A DNA stretch of 64,000 bases from Methyloferula stellata AR4 (GTDB taxonomy: Bacteria; Pseudomonadota; Alphaproteobacteria; Rhizobiales; Beijerinckiaceae): assembly GCF_000385335.1 (NCBI RefSeq), contig NZ_ARWA01000001.1:3240001-3304000 (forward strand), in the 5' to 3' direction. The notes under the pieces were generated by a model. That model made no database searches, had not been told where the DNA came from, and worked only from the letters and a program-made list of their open reading frames with translations. The position numbers and the translations under genes were made by a program. This document shows, piece after piece, positions 18,245 through 26,445 of the stretch. Each line of letters begins with the position of its first letter. Positions within the stretch are counted from its first letter, which is position 1.

Positions 18245-19564
18245 TTGACCCAAGGCTTTCGCGAAGACCAGGACCCCGAGATCACCGATTCGGCCATCAT
18301 GCCGCCGAAGGCCCGCCTGTTCAAAATTCTCGGGCCGGGATTGATCACGGGCGCGTCCGACGACGATCCGAGCGGTATTGCCACCTATTCGCAGGCAGGC
18401 GCGCAATTCGGCTATAGCCTAGGTTGGACGCTCATCTACAGCCTGCCGCTGATGATCGCCATACAGATGATCTCGGCACGCATCGGCCGCACCACCGGGC
18501 GCGGACTTGCCGGTATCCTGCGTCTCTATTATCCGAACTGGCTGCTGCAAGGCGCCGTCTCCCTATTACTCATCGCCAATACGATCAACCTCGGCGCCGA
18601 CCTCGGCGCCATGGGCGATGCGCTCGATCTTCTGCTGCCTGGCCCGGTCTGGCTTTATGTCATCTGCTTCGGCAGTCTCTGCATCGCGATGCAGGTCGCC
18701 TTCAGTTACTCGCGTTATGTTTCCATTCTCAAATGGCTGACGATCTCGCTCTTTTCCTATGTCGCCACTCTGGCCGTGGTCCATGTCGACTGGCGGGCGA
18801 TGGCCGCGCAAAGCCTCGTCCCGCATTTTATCTGGGACGAGCATTTTTTGCCGACCGTCGTCGCCGTCTTCGGCACGACGATCAGCCCCTATCTCTTCTT
18901 TTGGCAATCGTCCGAAGAGGCCGAAGACGTGCAGCACTATCCGGTGCGCGAAAAGCTTCTCTCAGCGCCGGAACAGAGCAAAAGCGCGCTCGACCGGATC
19001 GGGATCGACACATTCGTCGGCATGAGCTTTTCGAATACGATCGCCTTGGCCATCATGACGACTGCGGGCGCCACCTTCTACGTCAGCGGCAATCACGACA
19101 TTCAAAGTTCCGCGCAAGCCGCCAAGGCGCTCGAGCCTCTGGCCGGACATTTCGCCGCTTTCATTTTCACCCTCGGCATTTTGGGGACCGGCCTTTTGGC
19201 GGTTCCCGTGCTTGCCGGCTCCGCCGCCTACGCCGTCGGCGAGGCTTTGAAATGGCCGGTCGGCTTCGGCCGGCAGGTACAGGAAGCCAAGGCATTTTAC
19301 GCGACCGTCGTGCTTGCGACGCTCGTCGGCATGATGATCAATTTCTCGGGGATCAATCCGATCAAGGCGTTGTTTTGGAGCGCCGTTCTCAACGGCGTCG
19401 TCGCCGTCCCAATCATGGTCGTCATGATGATGATGGCGGCGCGCAAGGATATTCTGGGCCGGTTCGCCATCAACGGCTGGTTGAAGTTTCTGGGCTGGCT
19501 CGCGACGGGCCTCATGATCGTCTGCGTCACGGCGATGTTCGCGGGTTTTTTCCTTCCGTCGTGA
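18245..19564 (+). CDS. Nramp-related divalent metal transporter, atypical motifs
   Basis: A 439-residue membrane protein with about 11 helices of the Nramp (SLC11) family. I keep the TTG start at 18245 because GGAG precedes it by eight bases; the next ATG (18299) has no ribosome site. The first helix reads GASDDDPSGIATYSQAG: the canonical DPGN metal-binding motif is replaced by DPSG. The helix 6 position usually occupied by MPHN reads TISPYLFFWQSSEEAED, without the selectivity Met. Such changes are described in Nramp-related Mg2+ transporters and in other divergent branches. The substrate is therefore uncertain: Mg2+ or Mn2+ are the main candidates. No riboswitch or Fur/MntR box was recognised upstream. 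Confidence 0.85.
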   Translation: MTQGFREDQDPEITDSAIMPPKARLFKILGPGLITGASDDDPSGIATYSQAGAQFGYSLGWTLIYSLPLMIAIQMISARIGRTTGRGLAGILRLYYPNWLLQGAVSLLLIANTINLGADLGAMGDALDLLLPGPVWLYVICFGSLCIAMQVAFSYSRYVSILKWLTISLFSYVATLAVVHVDWRAMAAQSLVPHFIWDEHFLPTVVAVFGTTISPYLFFWQSSEEAEDVQHYPVREKLLSAPEQSKSALDRIGIDTFVGMSFSNTIALAIMTTAGATFYVSGNHDIQSSAQAAKALEPLAGHFAAFIFTLGILGTGLLAVPVLAGSAAYAVGEALKWPVGFGRQVQEAKAFYATVVLATLVGMMINFSGINPIKALFWSAVLNGVVAVPIMVVMMMMAARKDILGRFAINGWLKFLGWLATGLMIVCVTAMFAGFFLPS

Positions 19565-19578
19565 TATTGGGGTCTAGA

Positions 19579-19622
19579 GCATGATCCCAAAAAGTTGGAG
19601 CTTTTTTGATAAAGATCATGCG
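19579..19622. repeat. REP-like palindrome after the Nramp gene
   Basis: GCATGATC at 19579-19586 and GATCATGC at 19615-19622 flank a CCCAAAAAGTTGGAGCTTTTTTG core. It belongs to the REP-like family and could help end transcription from the Nramp gene. Confidence 0.6.
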
Positions 19623-19709
19623 TTTAATAAAGTCGTCGCAATCCTGGCTTCACGCGGGGATCGCGCGATGATAATGACACACGATTGCTGAAGCGGGAGA
19701 GAAAACAAT

Positions 19710-20555
19710 ATGCGCTTTGGACTTATTGGAACCGCGGTACTCGCCGGAACCATTTTGGCAGCTGCCGACGCCCGGGCTCAGCTTTCATCGCCGCAATGGA
19801 CGACCTGCACAGGAAAAGCCGGCGTGGACTGGAAGGAGCAGATCAAGAGCTGCACCATATTGATCGCGTCGAGTTTTGAAACGGCCGACAATCGCGCCAT
19901 TGCTTACGTTCGCCGGGGCATAGCCTATAATAACGAGGGTGAACTCGACAATGCCATCGTCGATTACGGCGAGGCCATCAAGACCCGCCCCAACCACGCC
20001 GAAGCCTATTACAATCGAGGCAACGCCTATTTGAGCAAAGGCGATAATGCCAAAGCCATCACCGACTTCGACAGTGCGATCGCGATCGACATCAAAAATG
20101 CCGCCGCCTACCGGAGTCGCGGCCTCGCATATCTCTATAGCGGCAACTCCTCCAAGGCACTGGCTGACATTGAGGAAGCAAGCAAACTCAATCCGCATGA
20201 TCCATACAGCGCCATATGGGCCGATATCGTCGCCCAACGCGCAAAAGCTCCAAGTCCCTTGCAGCAAGCGCTCTCGCAATTAAGGTCACAGACATGGCCC
20301 GCACCGGTCATTCGCATGTTTCTCGGTCAGATCAAACCGGACGCCCTGCTTACCGCCGCGGAAGATCCGGACGCCACGAAAAAGCAAGGCAAAATGTGCG
20401 AAGCCCAATTTTACAGCGGCGAATGGGTACTTCGAAGCGGCGATAAAGGCGAAGCAACGCGGCTTTTTAAACTCGCGGCAAATGCCTGTCCGAAGGACTT
20501 CCTCGAATGGACCGCGGCCAATGCCGAACTCAAGGCCCTTGGCGCGGCGCCCTAG
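19710..20555 (+). CDS. Periplasmic TPR protein
   Basis: A 281-residue exported protein: the signal peptide is cleaved near ARAQ (about residue 24). Three classical tetratricopeptide repeats follow (about 65-170), with units such as AIAYVRRGIAYNNEGELDNA, AEAYYNRGNAYLSKGDNAKA and AAAYRSRGLAYLYSGNSSKA. A C-terminal helical region holds an additional Sel1/TPR-like unit (AQFYSGEWVLRSGDKGEA). The cysteines near the N-terminus (TTCTGKAG, KSCTIL) may form a disulphide. Role unknown; TPRs normally mediate protein contacts. It is a single-gene unit facing the PPDK-like operon. Confidence 0.8.
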   Translation: MRFGLIGTAVLAGTILAAADARAQLSSPQWTTCTGKAGVDWKEQIKSCTILIASSFETADNRAIAYVRRGIAYNNEGELDNAIVDYGEAIKTRPNHAEAYYNRGNAYLSKGDNAKAITDFDSAIAIDIKNAAAYRSRGLAYLYSGNSSKALADIEEASKLNPHDPYSAIWADIVAQRAKAPSPLQQALSQLRSQTWPAPVIRMFLGQIKPDALLTAAEDPDATKKQGKMCEAQFYSGEWVLRSGDKGEATRLFKLAANACPKDFLEWTAANAELKALGAAP

Positions 20556-20576
20556 ATCAGGTTGATTTCGGACTCG

Positions 20577-20602
20577 TCAAAGTCGGGCCTGCCCGGCTTT
20601 GA
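20577..20602. terminator. Bidirectional hairpin between convergent genes
   Basis: TCAAAGTCGGGC (20577-20588) pairs with GCCCGGCTTTGA (20591-20602), one G-T wobble, in the gap between the TPR gene stop (20555) and the PPDK-like gene stop (20641). It resembles the hairpin at 10167-10190 and probably ends transcription from either side. There is no U-run, so it may be only a repeat. Confidence 0.45.
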
Positions 20603-20640
20603 CCTCTCGAAATGCCCATTTTGCTTAGCCCGCTCTGATA

Positions 20641-22251
20641 TCAGGCCGGCTCACGCGCAAGCGTCTCGGCCTGCCATCGCTCGACCTCGGCGAGCTCTGG
20701 CGGCCGCTCTAGGATGATCTCGCGCTTGCCGAGCGTCACTTCGCCGGCATCGCCGTCGAGCGAGAGCCAATCGCCGTCGCAAATCCTGGTGTCGCCGAGC
20801 ATGGCTTCGCGCCGCGCCTCGTCGATCGCGAGTGTCCGGCAACCGACGAGACAGATTTTGCCGAGTTGGCGGGCGACAACGGCGGCATGCGCCGTGCGGC
20901 CGCCGACTGCGGTCAGAATGCCCGCCGCGACGGCAAATCCTTCGACGTCCTCCGTCGATGTATCGTGGCGCACCAAGATGACGGGTTCGCCCATCGCAGC
21001 CAATTCCTTGGCGCGTTTCGAGTCAAACGCCACGCGGCCCGTGGCAACGCCCGGCGCGGCCGAGATCGCCGTTGCGACCGCCGGCGCAGACGCGGCAAAA
21101 CGCGCGACGGCCAACTGATCGATGTCGATATGCCCCAAACGCGCAAGTGCCGTCTTGAAGTCGATGGCGCCCTCGTGGACGAGGTCGACCGCGATATGGA
21201 GCGCGGCGCGCGGCGAGCGCTTGGCCGTGCGCGTCTGCAGAAAATAGAGTTCGCCGCCATCGACCGTGAATTCCACGTCCTGTGCGTCACGGAATTCGGC
21301 TTCGATCCGCCCTATGCCCTCCTGCAGGCCTTTCGCCGCGTCCGGCAGGCGTTCGGCGAGCCGTTCCGCATGTCCGGGCGTGCGCCGTCCGGAGACCACG
21401 TCTTCGCCTTGGGCATCGAAGAGGAAATCGACATAAAGCTCACGCGCGCCGGTCGCCGGATTGCGGCTGAAGGCGACGCCCGCGCCTGAGTTTCCGCCGG
21501 AATTGCCAAACACCATGCATTGCACAGTGACCGCCGTGCCCTTGAGCCCGTCGAGATGATTGAGCCTGCGATATTCGCAGGCCTTCGCGCTTTGCCATGA
21601 GCGATAGACCGCGATGGCGGCTTCCTTCAATTGTTCGCGCGGATCTTCCGGCAGGCCATGGCCGGAGATCTGCAACGCCAATCCGCGAAACTCGCGGGTC
21701 AGGCGTTCGAGCGCATCGGGATCGAGTTCGGTCTCGTTCTCGACGCCTTCGCGCTTGATCATATCGGCAAGCCGTTCTTCGAAACACGTGCCCGGCACAT
21801 GCAAAACGACTTCGGCATAGCCCTGGACGAGCCGGCGGAAACTATCGAAAGCAAGGCGTGGATTGCCGCTCATGCGGATCAGACCATGCACGGTTTCAGT
21901 ATTGAGGCCGATGTCGAGGATGGTTTCCAGCATGCCGGGCATGGAGGCCGCCGCACCCGAGCGCACCGAAACGAGCAGAGGCGCGCGGCTATCGCCGAAA
22001 CGCCTGCCGGTTGTCTTTTCAAGCCAGGCAATGCCCGTGTCGAGCCCGGTGCGAAGCGCTTCGAGCGCCGCTTCGTCCCCCGCATCGACGCCGGCGCAAA
22101 GGCTTGTCGGCATCACGAAAGCCGGCGGCACATTGAGACCGAGCCGCGCCATCTGCCAGATGAGCGCGGCCTTGGAGCCCGCGATCTCGGCGGTGACGTC
22201 CGGCGAACTGCCATTGCCAGCGATGAAAAGGGGCTGCTGATTTTGACTCAT
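20641..22251 (-). CDS. PPDK-like protein lacking the PEP/pyruvate barrel
   Basis: A 536-residue protein aligning with the first two thirds of pyruvate phosphate dikinase. It has the ATP-grasp start (SKAALIWQMARLGLNVPPAF), the P-loop-like LLVSVRSGAAASMPGMLET, and AQGEDVVSGRRTP. The line VEFTVDGGELYFLQTRTAKR follows, and then the swivelling phosphohistidine domain with GGRTAHAAVVARQLGK, giving catalytic His455. The roughly 350-residue C-terminal PEP/pyruvate TIM barrel of ordinary PPDK is missing, and the frame ends cleanly without a remnant. It could thus phosphorylate its own histidine with ATP but needs another acceptor. Its ATG overlaps the stop of the DUF47-like gene upstream by 4 bases, so that protein is the obvious partner. 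Reaction and pathway are unknown. Confidence 0.85.
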   Translation of the reverse strand: MSQNQQPLFIAGNGSSPDVTAEIAGSKAALIWQMARLGLNVPPAFVMPTSLCAGVDAGDEAALEALRTGLDTGIAWLEKTTGRRFGDSRAPLLVSVRSGAAASMPGMLETILDIGLNTETVHGLIRMSGNPRLAFDSFRRLVQGYAEVVLHVPGTCFEERLADMIKREGVENETELDPDALERLTREFRGLALQISGHGLPEDPREQLKEAAIAVYRSWQSAKACEYRRLNHLDGLKGTAVTVQCMVFGNSGGNSGAGVAFSRNPATGARELYVDFLFDAQGEDVVSGRRTPGHAERLAERLPDAAKGLQEGIGRIEAEFRDAQDVEFTVDGGELYFLQTRTAKRSPRAALHIAVDLVHEGAIDFKTALARLGHIDIDQLAVARFAASAPAVATAISAAPGVATGRVAFDSKRAKELAAMGEPVILVRHDTSTEDVEGFAVAAGILTAVGGRTAHAAVVARQLGKICLVGCRTLAIDEARREAMLGDTRICDGDWLSLDGDAGEVTLGKREIILERPPELAEVERWQAETLAREPA

Positions 22252-24191
22252 GCGGATAATTCCTCAAGCACACGGTCACGCAGCGCGAGCGCCGCATGGG
22301 CTAGATAATCTGTTGCGGTTTCGAGCCCCCGCGCGACATCGAGGCCAAGCACCAGCGCGCGGGCGTCGGGAGAAGCAGCGCCCATAAAGGCACTGATCGC
22401 ATCGCGCTCGGCGGAATCGGCGCTTTTTTCGACCGCCATAACGGCATCGATCGCCTGCAGCGAATCCGTGGCATCGGCGCGATGGCCTTCCGGCAGGCGC
22501 GACACGGCCTCGACCGCGCGCACCAGATGGCTTACGCCGTCGACCACAAGCTCTGCCAATCCGGCGAGCTTCGCGCCGCTGGCGCCACTGCCTTTCGGCA
22601 TAAGGCCCAAGAGAAAAACGCATTCGTCCAGCGTGTCGGTCGCATTTTCGACCGCATCGACGCTTTGACGAAGCGTATCGGCATGCTGCACGCGGGCGCA
22701 GATCTCGCGCGCCTGTACCGTCAGCCTGTCGGCTTTTTCCTCCATTCGCTTGGCTTTTTGCGCGAGGCGCGAATGATCGGATCCAGAGGCCCCATTCGCC
22801 GCCAAACCTTCGACCAGAAGCGAAGCAAGCATGCGAGTGATGCCGAGATGACGCATCAGCACGGCGAGCACGGCCGATTCCGCCGTGTCGAAAAGCTGCG
22901 AGAGGTCAGCCTGAACCTCATCGCGAATGAGACGGGTCGAGCGGCAGGCGCGCAAGCCCTCGCTCGTCTGGCGCAGCACGCGCCGCAAAAAGTCATTGGT
23001 CTCAACGGCGCCAAGCGTTTCGTCGAGGCGTGCGCCATAGGGGATGCGGCCCTCGGCCGTGCGCCTGATCGCTTCGAAGACGAGATCGGCGCCGCCAAGT
23101 TCGAGAAAGGCGCGATGGCCATAGTCGTTCGTCGCGGCAAACGTCAGGAGCTCGATCGAAGCGCCCTTGCCGACGAAAGTCTGCAGAGCTTTGCGCGCCT
23201 TGTTCCAATCGATCAAAAAGACGATGCGCGAGCCGAGAAACGTCAAAAAGCGCTGGAGCGCCGCTTCGTCCGCCGCATCGAAGCGTCCGACGATGAGATA
23301 GAAGACATCCTCCTCGCCGACGCCATGCGCGCTCTTTTCATCGAGCGGCGTCCAGGTGACGCCCTGCCCTTCGAAGAGCGAGATAAAGAATTTCGCGCGC
23401 TGACGATGCACATCCGTATAAGTGACGCTCGCCGTCTTGTCCTCGACATGCACGACGAGGACATGCGCGTCGGTGGTGCCGATATCGTTTTGAATCGTGA
23501 GCCGCGTGCCGCTGTGAACGGCGGTCGTGCCAAGGCCCGGATGACCGAAGGCGAGCACTGAGGTGCGATTGAGGCCCGCCATGAAAGCTTTGATGCGGGC
23601 GCGGTCCTGGTCGTCGACATGATGGACATGGGCGCCGTCGATCGTCTCGACCGCCATTTCCGAAGCAAGCTGATTGATCGCTTTATGCACATCCATGATC
23701 AGGAGATGCACGCTATCGGCGCCATCGCGCCGCGCCGAAGTCATGGCGTCGATGTCACGCGGCGCAAGCTCGTCATGTTCGGCTTTGGGCATCGCGGCTG
23801 CGAGCACCGCCAAGCGTTGCTCGAACGCATTGCAGATCACGACCTTCGCCGCCTTCAACGGTAAAAGCATAGTGGCGAGATCGGCCGCGAGCCCTTTGAC
23901 CAGGATTTCAGCACCTGGGACCAGGATACGCTCGGGCGACAAAACCCGCGTCCCCCCGATCGTGGCCTCGAACGGCAGGTCGGTTAGACCGGCGGCGCGG
24001 CATTCCGCCTCGAAGGAATGCACCGTCTCGCCGGGATGGCGGCTGTGAGCTGCCGCTTCCTGCAGCAAGGTCAGGCGCAGTTTGAGCCGGTCGTTGGCAG
24101 CAAGCGCATCGCCGAGCAAAGCCGGCAATAGCAAAGCCTCCTCACCAAGCTCACGGACAATATCGATCTTTGCGGTCACGAGAGTCTTCAC
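22248..24191 (-). CDS. Large DUF47/PhoU-like protein, partner of the PPDK-like gene
   Basis: A 647-residue soluble protein, first gene of a two-gene leftward operon. The C-terminal 220 residues are all-helical and carry PhoU/DUF47-like stretches (LAQKAKRMEEKADRLTVQAREI, SVDAVENATDTLDECVFLLG), as in the phosphate-transport-regulator family. The N-terminal about 400 residues are alpha/beta and contain LNRTSVLAFGHPGLGTTAVHSG, IGTTDAHVLVVHVED and VGEEDVFYLIVGRFDAADE. I cannot assign that part to a named family. It is about three times the length of ordinary DUF47 proteins. The tight coupling to a histidine-phosphorylating PPDK-like protein suggests a phosphotransfer or phosphate-sensing role; this is inference. 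Confidence 0.75.
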   Translation of the reverse strand: MKTLVTAKIDIVRELGEEALLLPALLGDALAANDRLKLRLTLLQEAAAHSRHPGETVHSFEAECRAAGLTDLPFEATIGGTRVLSPERILVPGAEILVKGLAADLATMLLPLKAAKVVICNAFEQRLAVLAAAMPKAEHDELAPRDIDAMTSARRDGADSVHLLIMDVHKAINQLASEMAVETIDGAHVHHVDDQDRARIKAFMAGLNRTSVLAFGHPGLGTTAVHSGTRLTIQNDIGTTDAHVLVVHVEDKTASVTYTDVHRQRAKFFISLFEGQGVTWTPLDEKSAHGVGEEDVFYLIVGRFDAADEAALQRFLTFLGSRIVFLIDWNKARKALQTFVGKGASIELLTFAATNDYGHRAFLELGGADLVFEAIRRTAEGRIPYGARLDETLGAVETNDFLRRVLRQTSEGLRACRSTRLIRDEVQADLSQLFDTAESAVLAVLMRHLGITRMLASLLVEGLAANGASGSDHSRLAQKAKRMEEKADRLTVQAREICARVQHADTLRQSVDAVENATDTLDECVFLLGLMPKGSGASGAKLAGLAELVVDGVSHLVRAVEAVSRLPEGHRADATDSLQAIDAVMAVEKSADSAERDAISAFMGAASPDARALVLGLDVARGLETATDYLAHAALALRDRVLEELSA

Positions 24192-24394
24192 CTTGGTTCA
24201 AAGCCATCGGGATTGCGTCCAACTAAGCCAAGGCGACGTCAGGCGCTTTGCGCCAGATCATTCATCGATATGTCATATCGCCCGGAGCGCCCGCACATGC
24301 CCAACGTCGGATGTTCAACTCTGCGAGATCACGGCCTTGGAAATGAGCTCCGGTGCTATAGCTTCGACGTCACAGCAGGAATGGAGCGTGCGAG

Positions 24395-26173
24395 ATGGTT
24401 AAATCGATCGGATATCGCGTTGGAGCCGCGAGTCTTGCGGTAGCGCCTCTTCTCGGAGCCATCTTGTTGCTGACGACGGCGTCAGTCACATCCACCTCCG
24501 CCCAAACCGGCGCCTGCCCCGGCGACAATGGCGGCCTTACGCTTTCACCCGGCTTTTGTGCGACGATTTTCGCCGACAATATCGGCCATGTCCGCCATAT
24601 GGTGGTGGCGCCCAACGGCGTGCTCTACGTCAATACTTGGAGCGGCCGTTATTTCCGCAACGTCCCGCCGCCGCCCGGCGGCATGCTGGTCGCCCTCAAG
24701 GACAGCAAAGGCACCGGCAAGGCCGATACGATCGAGCGCTTCGGCGATAGTCTCGCGGAAGGCTCCGCCGGCGGTTCGGGCATCGCTTTCTATAAAGACG
24801 CGATCTATGCCGAGCAAAACGACAAGATCATCCGCTATGCCCTGCCCGCGGGCGAGATCGTGCCGAAAGGAAAACCCGAAACCGTCGTCTCCGGCATGCC
24901 GCTCACCGGCGATCACCCGATGCATCCTTTCGTGATCGATCCGAAGGGCGAGATTTTCGTCGATCTCGGTTCTGCTACCAATGCCTGCCAGGTCGAAAAC
25001 CGGACGCTGAACTCACCCGGCATCAACCCCTGCACCGAAAAGGAAACGCGCGGCGGTACGTGGCGTTACGATGCCAATCAAACCGGTCAGGTCTTTTCGT
25101 CAAAGGAGCGCTTTGCCAGCGGCATCCGCAATGGCGAAGGCTTTTCCTTCGATGCGGGCGGCCAGCTTTACGTCACGCAGCACGGCCGCGACCAGCTCTC
25201 GCAGAACTGGCCGAAGCTTTATAAGCCCGAGCAAAGCGCGGAGCTGCCGGCCGAGGAAGTCGTGCAGCTCGAGCATGGCGCCGATTACGGCTGGCCCGAA
25301 TGCTATTTCGACAATTTCCAGAAGAAGCTTGTGCTCGCCCCCGAATATGGCGGTGACGGGGGCAAGGCGGTGGGCGTTTGCGCGGACAGAAAAGAACCGG
25401 TCGCCTTCTTCCCCGCGCATTGGGCGCCGAACGATCTTCTCATCTACAATGGAAAGGCTTTCCCGGCGGCCTATCAGAGCGGCATGTTCATCGCCTTCCA
25501 TGGTTCGTGGAACCGCGCCCCGGCGCCGCAAGGCGGCTACAACGTCGTTTTCCAGCCTTTCGCCAAGGGCAAGACGACAGGCGATTTCGTCGTCTTCGCG
25601 GATGGTTTTGCCGGCGCCGTGAAGGACCCTGGCCGGGCCGCCTTCAGGCCAACGGGCCTCGCCATGGGTCCTGACGGCGCGGTCTATATTTCTGACGATG
25701 TGAAGGGCCGCATCTGGCGCGTCACTTACCATGGGAGTGCCGATGCCAAGGTCGCGCCCGCGCCGGCTCCCGCTGTCACCGCATCCGCCGGCGGAGCCGT
25801 GCCGCCGGAAGGCACGCATCCGGATGCCGGACGCCAGGAGTCCGCCGCCTTGCCCGTGCCGCCCGGCGCGACGAAGGAGGAGGTCGCGCTCGGCGACCGG
25901 ATCTTCCATGGCGAAGTCAGCGACGGGACCTGCACCGGCTGCCACGGATCGGATGCCAAGGGCTCGCCGCAAGCGCCCGATCTCACGACCGGCAATTTCG
26001 TCCAGAGCGACGGCAGCTTCAAAGCGCTCATCAAGACGATCAACGATGGCGTGCCGAAGCCGCGCAACTATTCTGATCCCATGCCGCCCAAAGGCGGCGC
26101 GCCTTTGTCGGAGTCGGATGTCTCCGCCGTTGCCGCCTACGTCTGGGCGATCAGCCATCCGGACGGGAAGTAA
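24395..26173 (+). CDS. Sorbosone/glucose-dehydrogenase-like propeller fused to cytochrome c
   Basis: A 592-residue exported protein. After a signal peptide (cleavage near TSAQT, about residue 37) comes a beta-propeller of the PQQ-dependent sugar (L-sorbosone/GSDH-like) dehydrogenase family, with LTLSPGFCATIFADNIGHVRHM, FHGSWNRAPAPQGGYNVV and DGAVYISDDVKGRIWRV as typical blades. A proline/alanine-rich linker (about 450-490) joins a C-terminal class I cytochrome c domain: haem site C513-T-G-C516-H517 and probable axial Met in SDPMPPKGG. Electrons from the periplasmic substrate would pass straight to the fused haem. The substrate is unknown; sugar aldehydes are plausible. It is divergent from the DUF47/PPDK operon. 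Confidence 0.85.
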   Translation: MVKSIGYRVGAASLAVAPLLGAILLLTTASVTSTSAQTGACPGDNGGLTLSPGFCATIFADNIGHVRHMVVAPNGVLYVNTWSGRYFRNVPPPPGGMLVALKDSKGTGKADTIERFGDSLAEGSAGGSGIAFYKDAIYAEQNDKIIRYALPAGEIVPKGKPETVVSGMPLTGDHPMHPFVIDPKGEIFVDLGSATNACQVENRTLNSPGINPCTEKETRGGTWRYDANQTGQVFSSKERFASGIRNGEGFSFDAGGQLYVTQHGRDQLSQNWPKLYKPEQSAELPAEEVVQLEHGADYGWPECYFDNFQKKLVLAPEYGGDGGKAVGVCADRKEPVAFFPAHWAPNDLLIYNGKAFPAAYQSGMFIAFHGSWNRAPAPQGGYNVVFQPFAKGKTTGDFVVFADGFAGAVKDPGRAAFRPTGLAMGPDGAVYISDDVKGRIWRVTYHGSADAKVAPAPAPAVTASAGGAVPPEGTHPDAGRQESAALPVPPGATKEEVALGDRIFHGEVSDGTCTGCHGSDAKGSPQAPDLTTGNFVQSDGSFKALIKTINDGVPKPRNYSDPMPPKGGAPLSESDVSAVAAYVWAISHPDGK

Positions 26174-26210
26174 GGCGCTCGCGCTCAAGCAAATCTTAAG
26201 GCTGAAACTC

Positions 26211-26241
26211 AAGGGCGGTGTGCTATGCGCACCGCCTTTTC
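26211..26241 (+). terminator. Rho-independent terminator after the dehydrogenase-cytochrome gene
   Basis: GGCGGTGTGC (26214-26223) pairs with GCGCACCGCC (26227-26236) around a three-base loop, followed by TTTT. It lies 38 bases after the stop codon. Confidence 0.75.
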
Positions 26242-26445
26242 GATAGCGACAGTTTCGTGACACTTGCTGCGGCAAAGCCATCTCCGGCCGCTGCGTATCT
26301 CGCTACCTACCCAAGCCCCGAGCCTCCACTTTTCTCTGGACAGCGCGCAAGGCCGTGCCCGGTTTCCATAGGCTTTGGGCCGTAAGACAGCTTATAAGTG
26401 GGAGATATTGGAAAAGCTTTTCATTCAATCGATTGGAGATGTGTC

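Noticed and set aside
25100-26281. 393-codon minus-strand frame over the dehydrogenase-cytochrome gene
   Set aside because: Antisense shadow of a gene with clear domains and a terminator.
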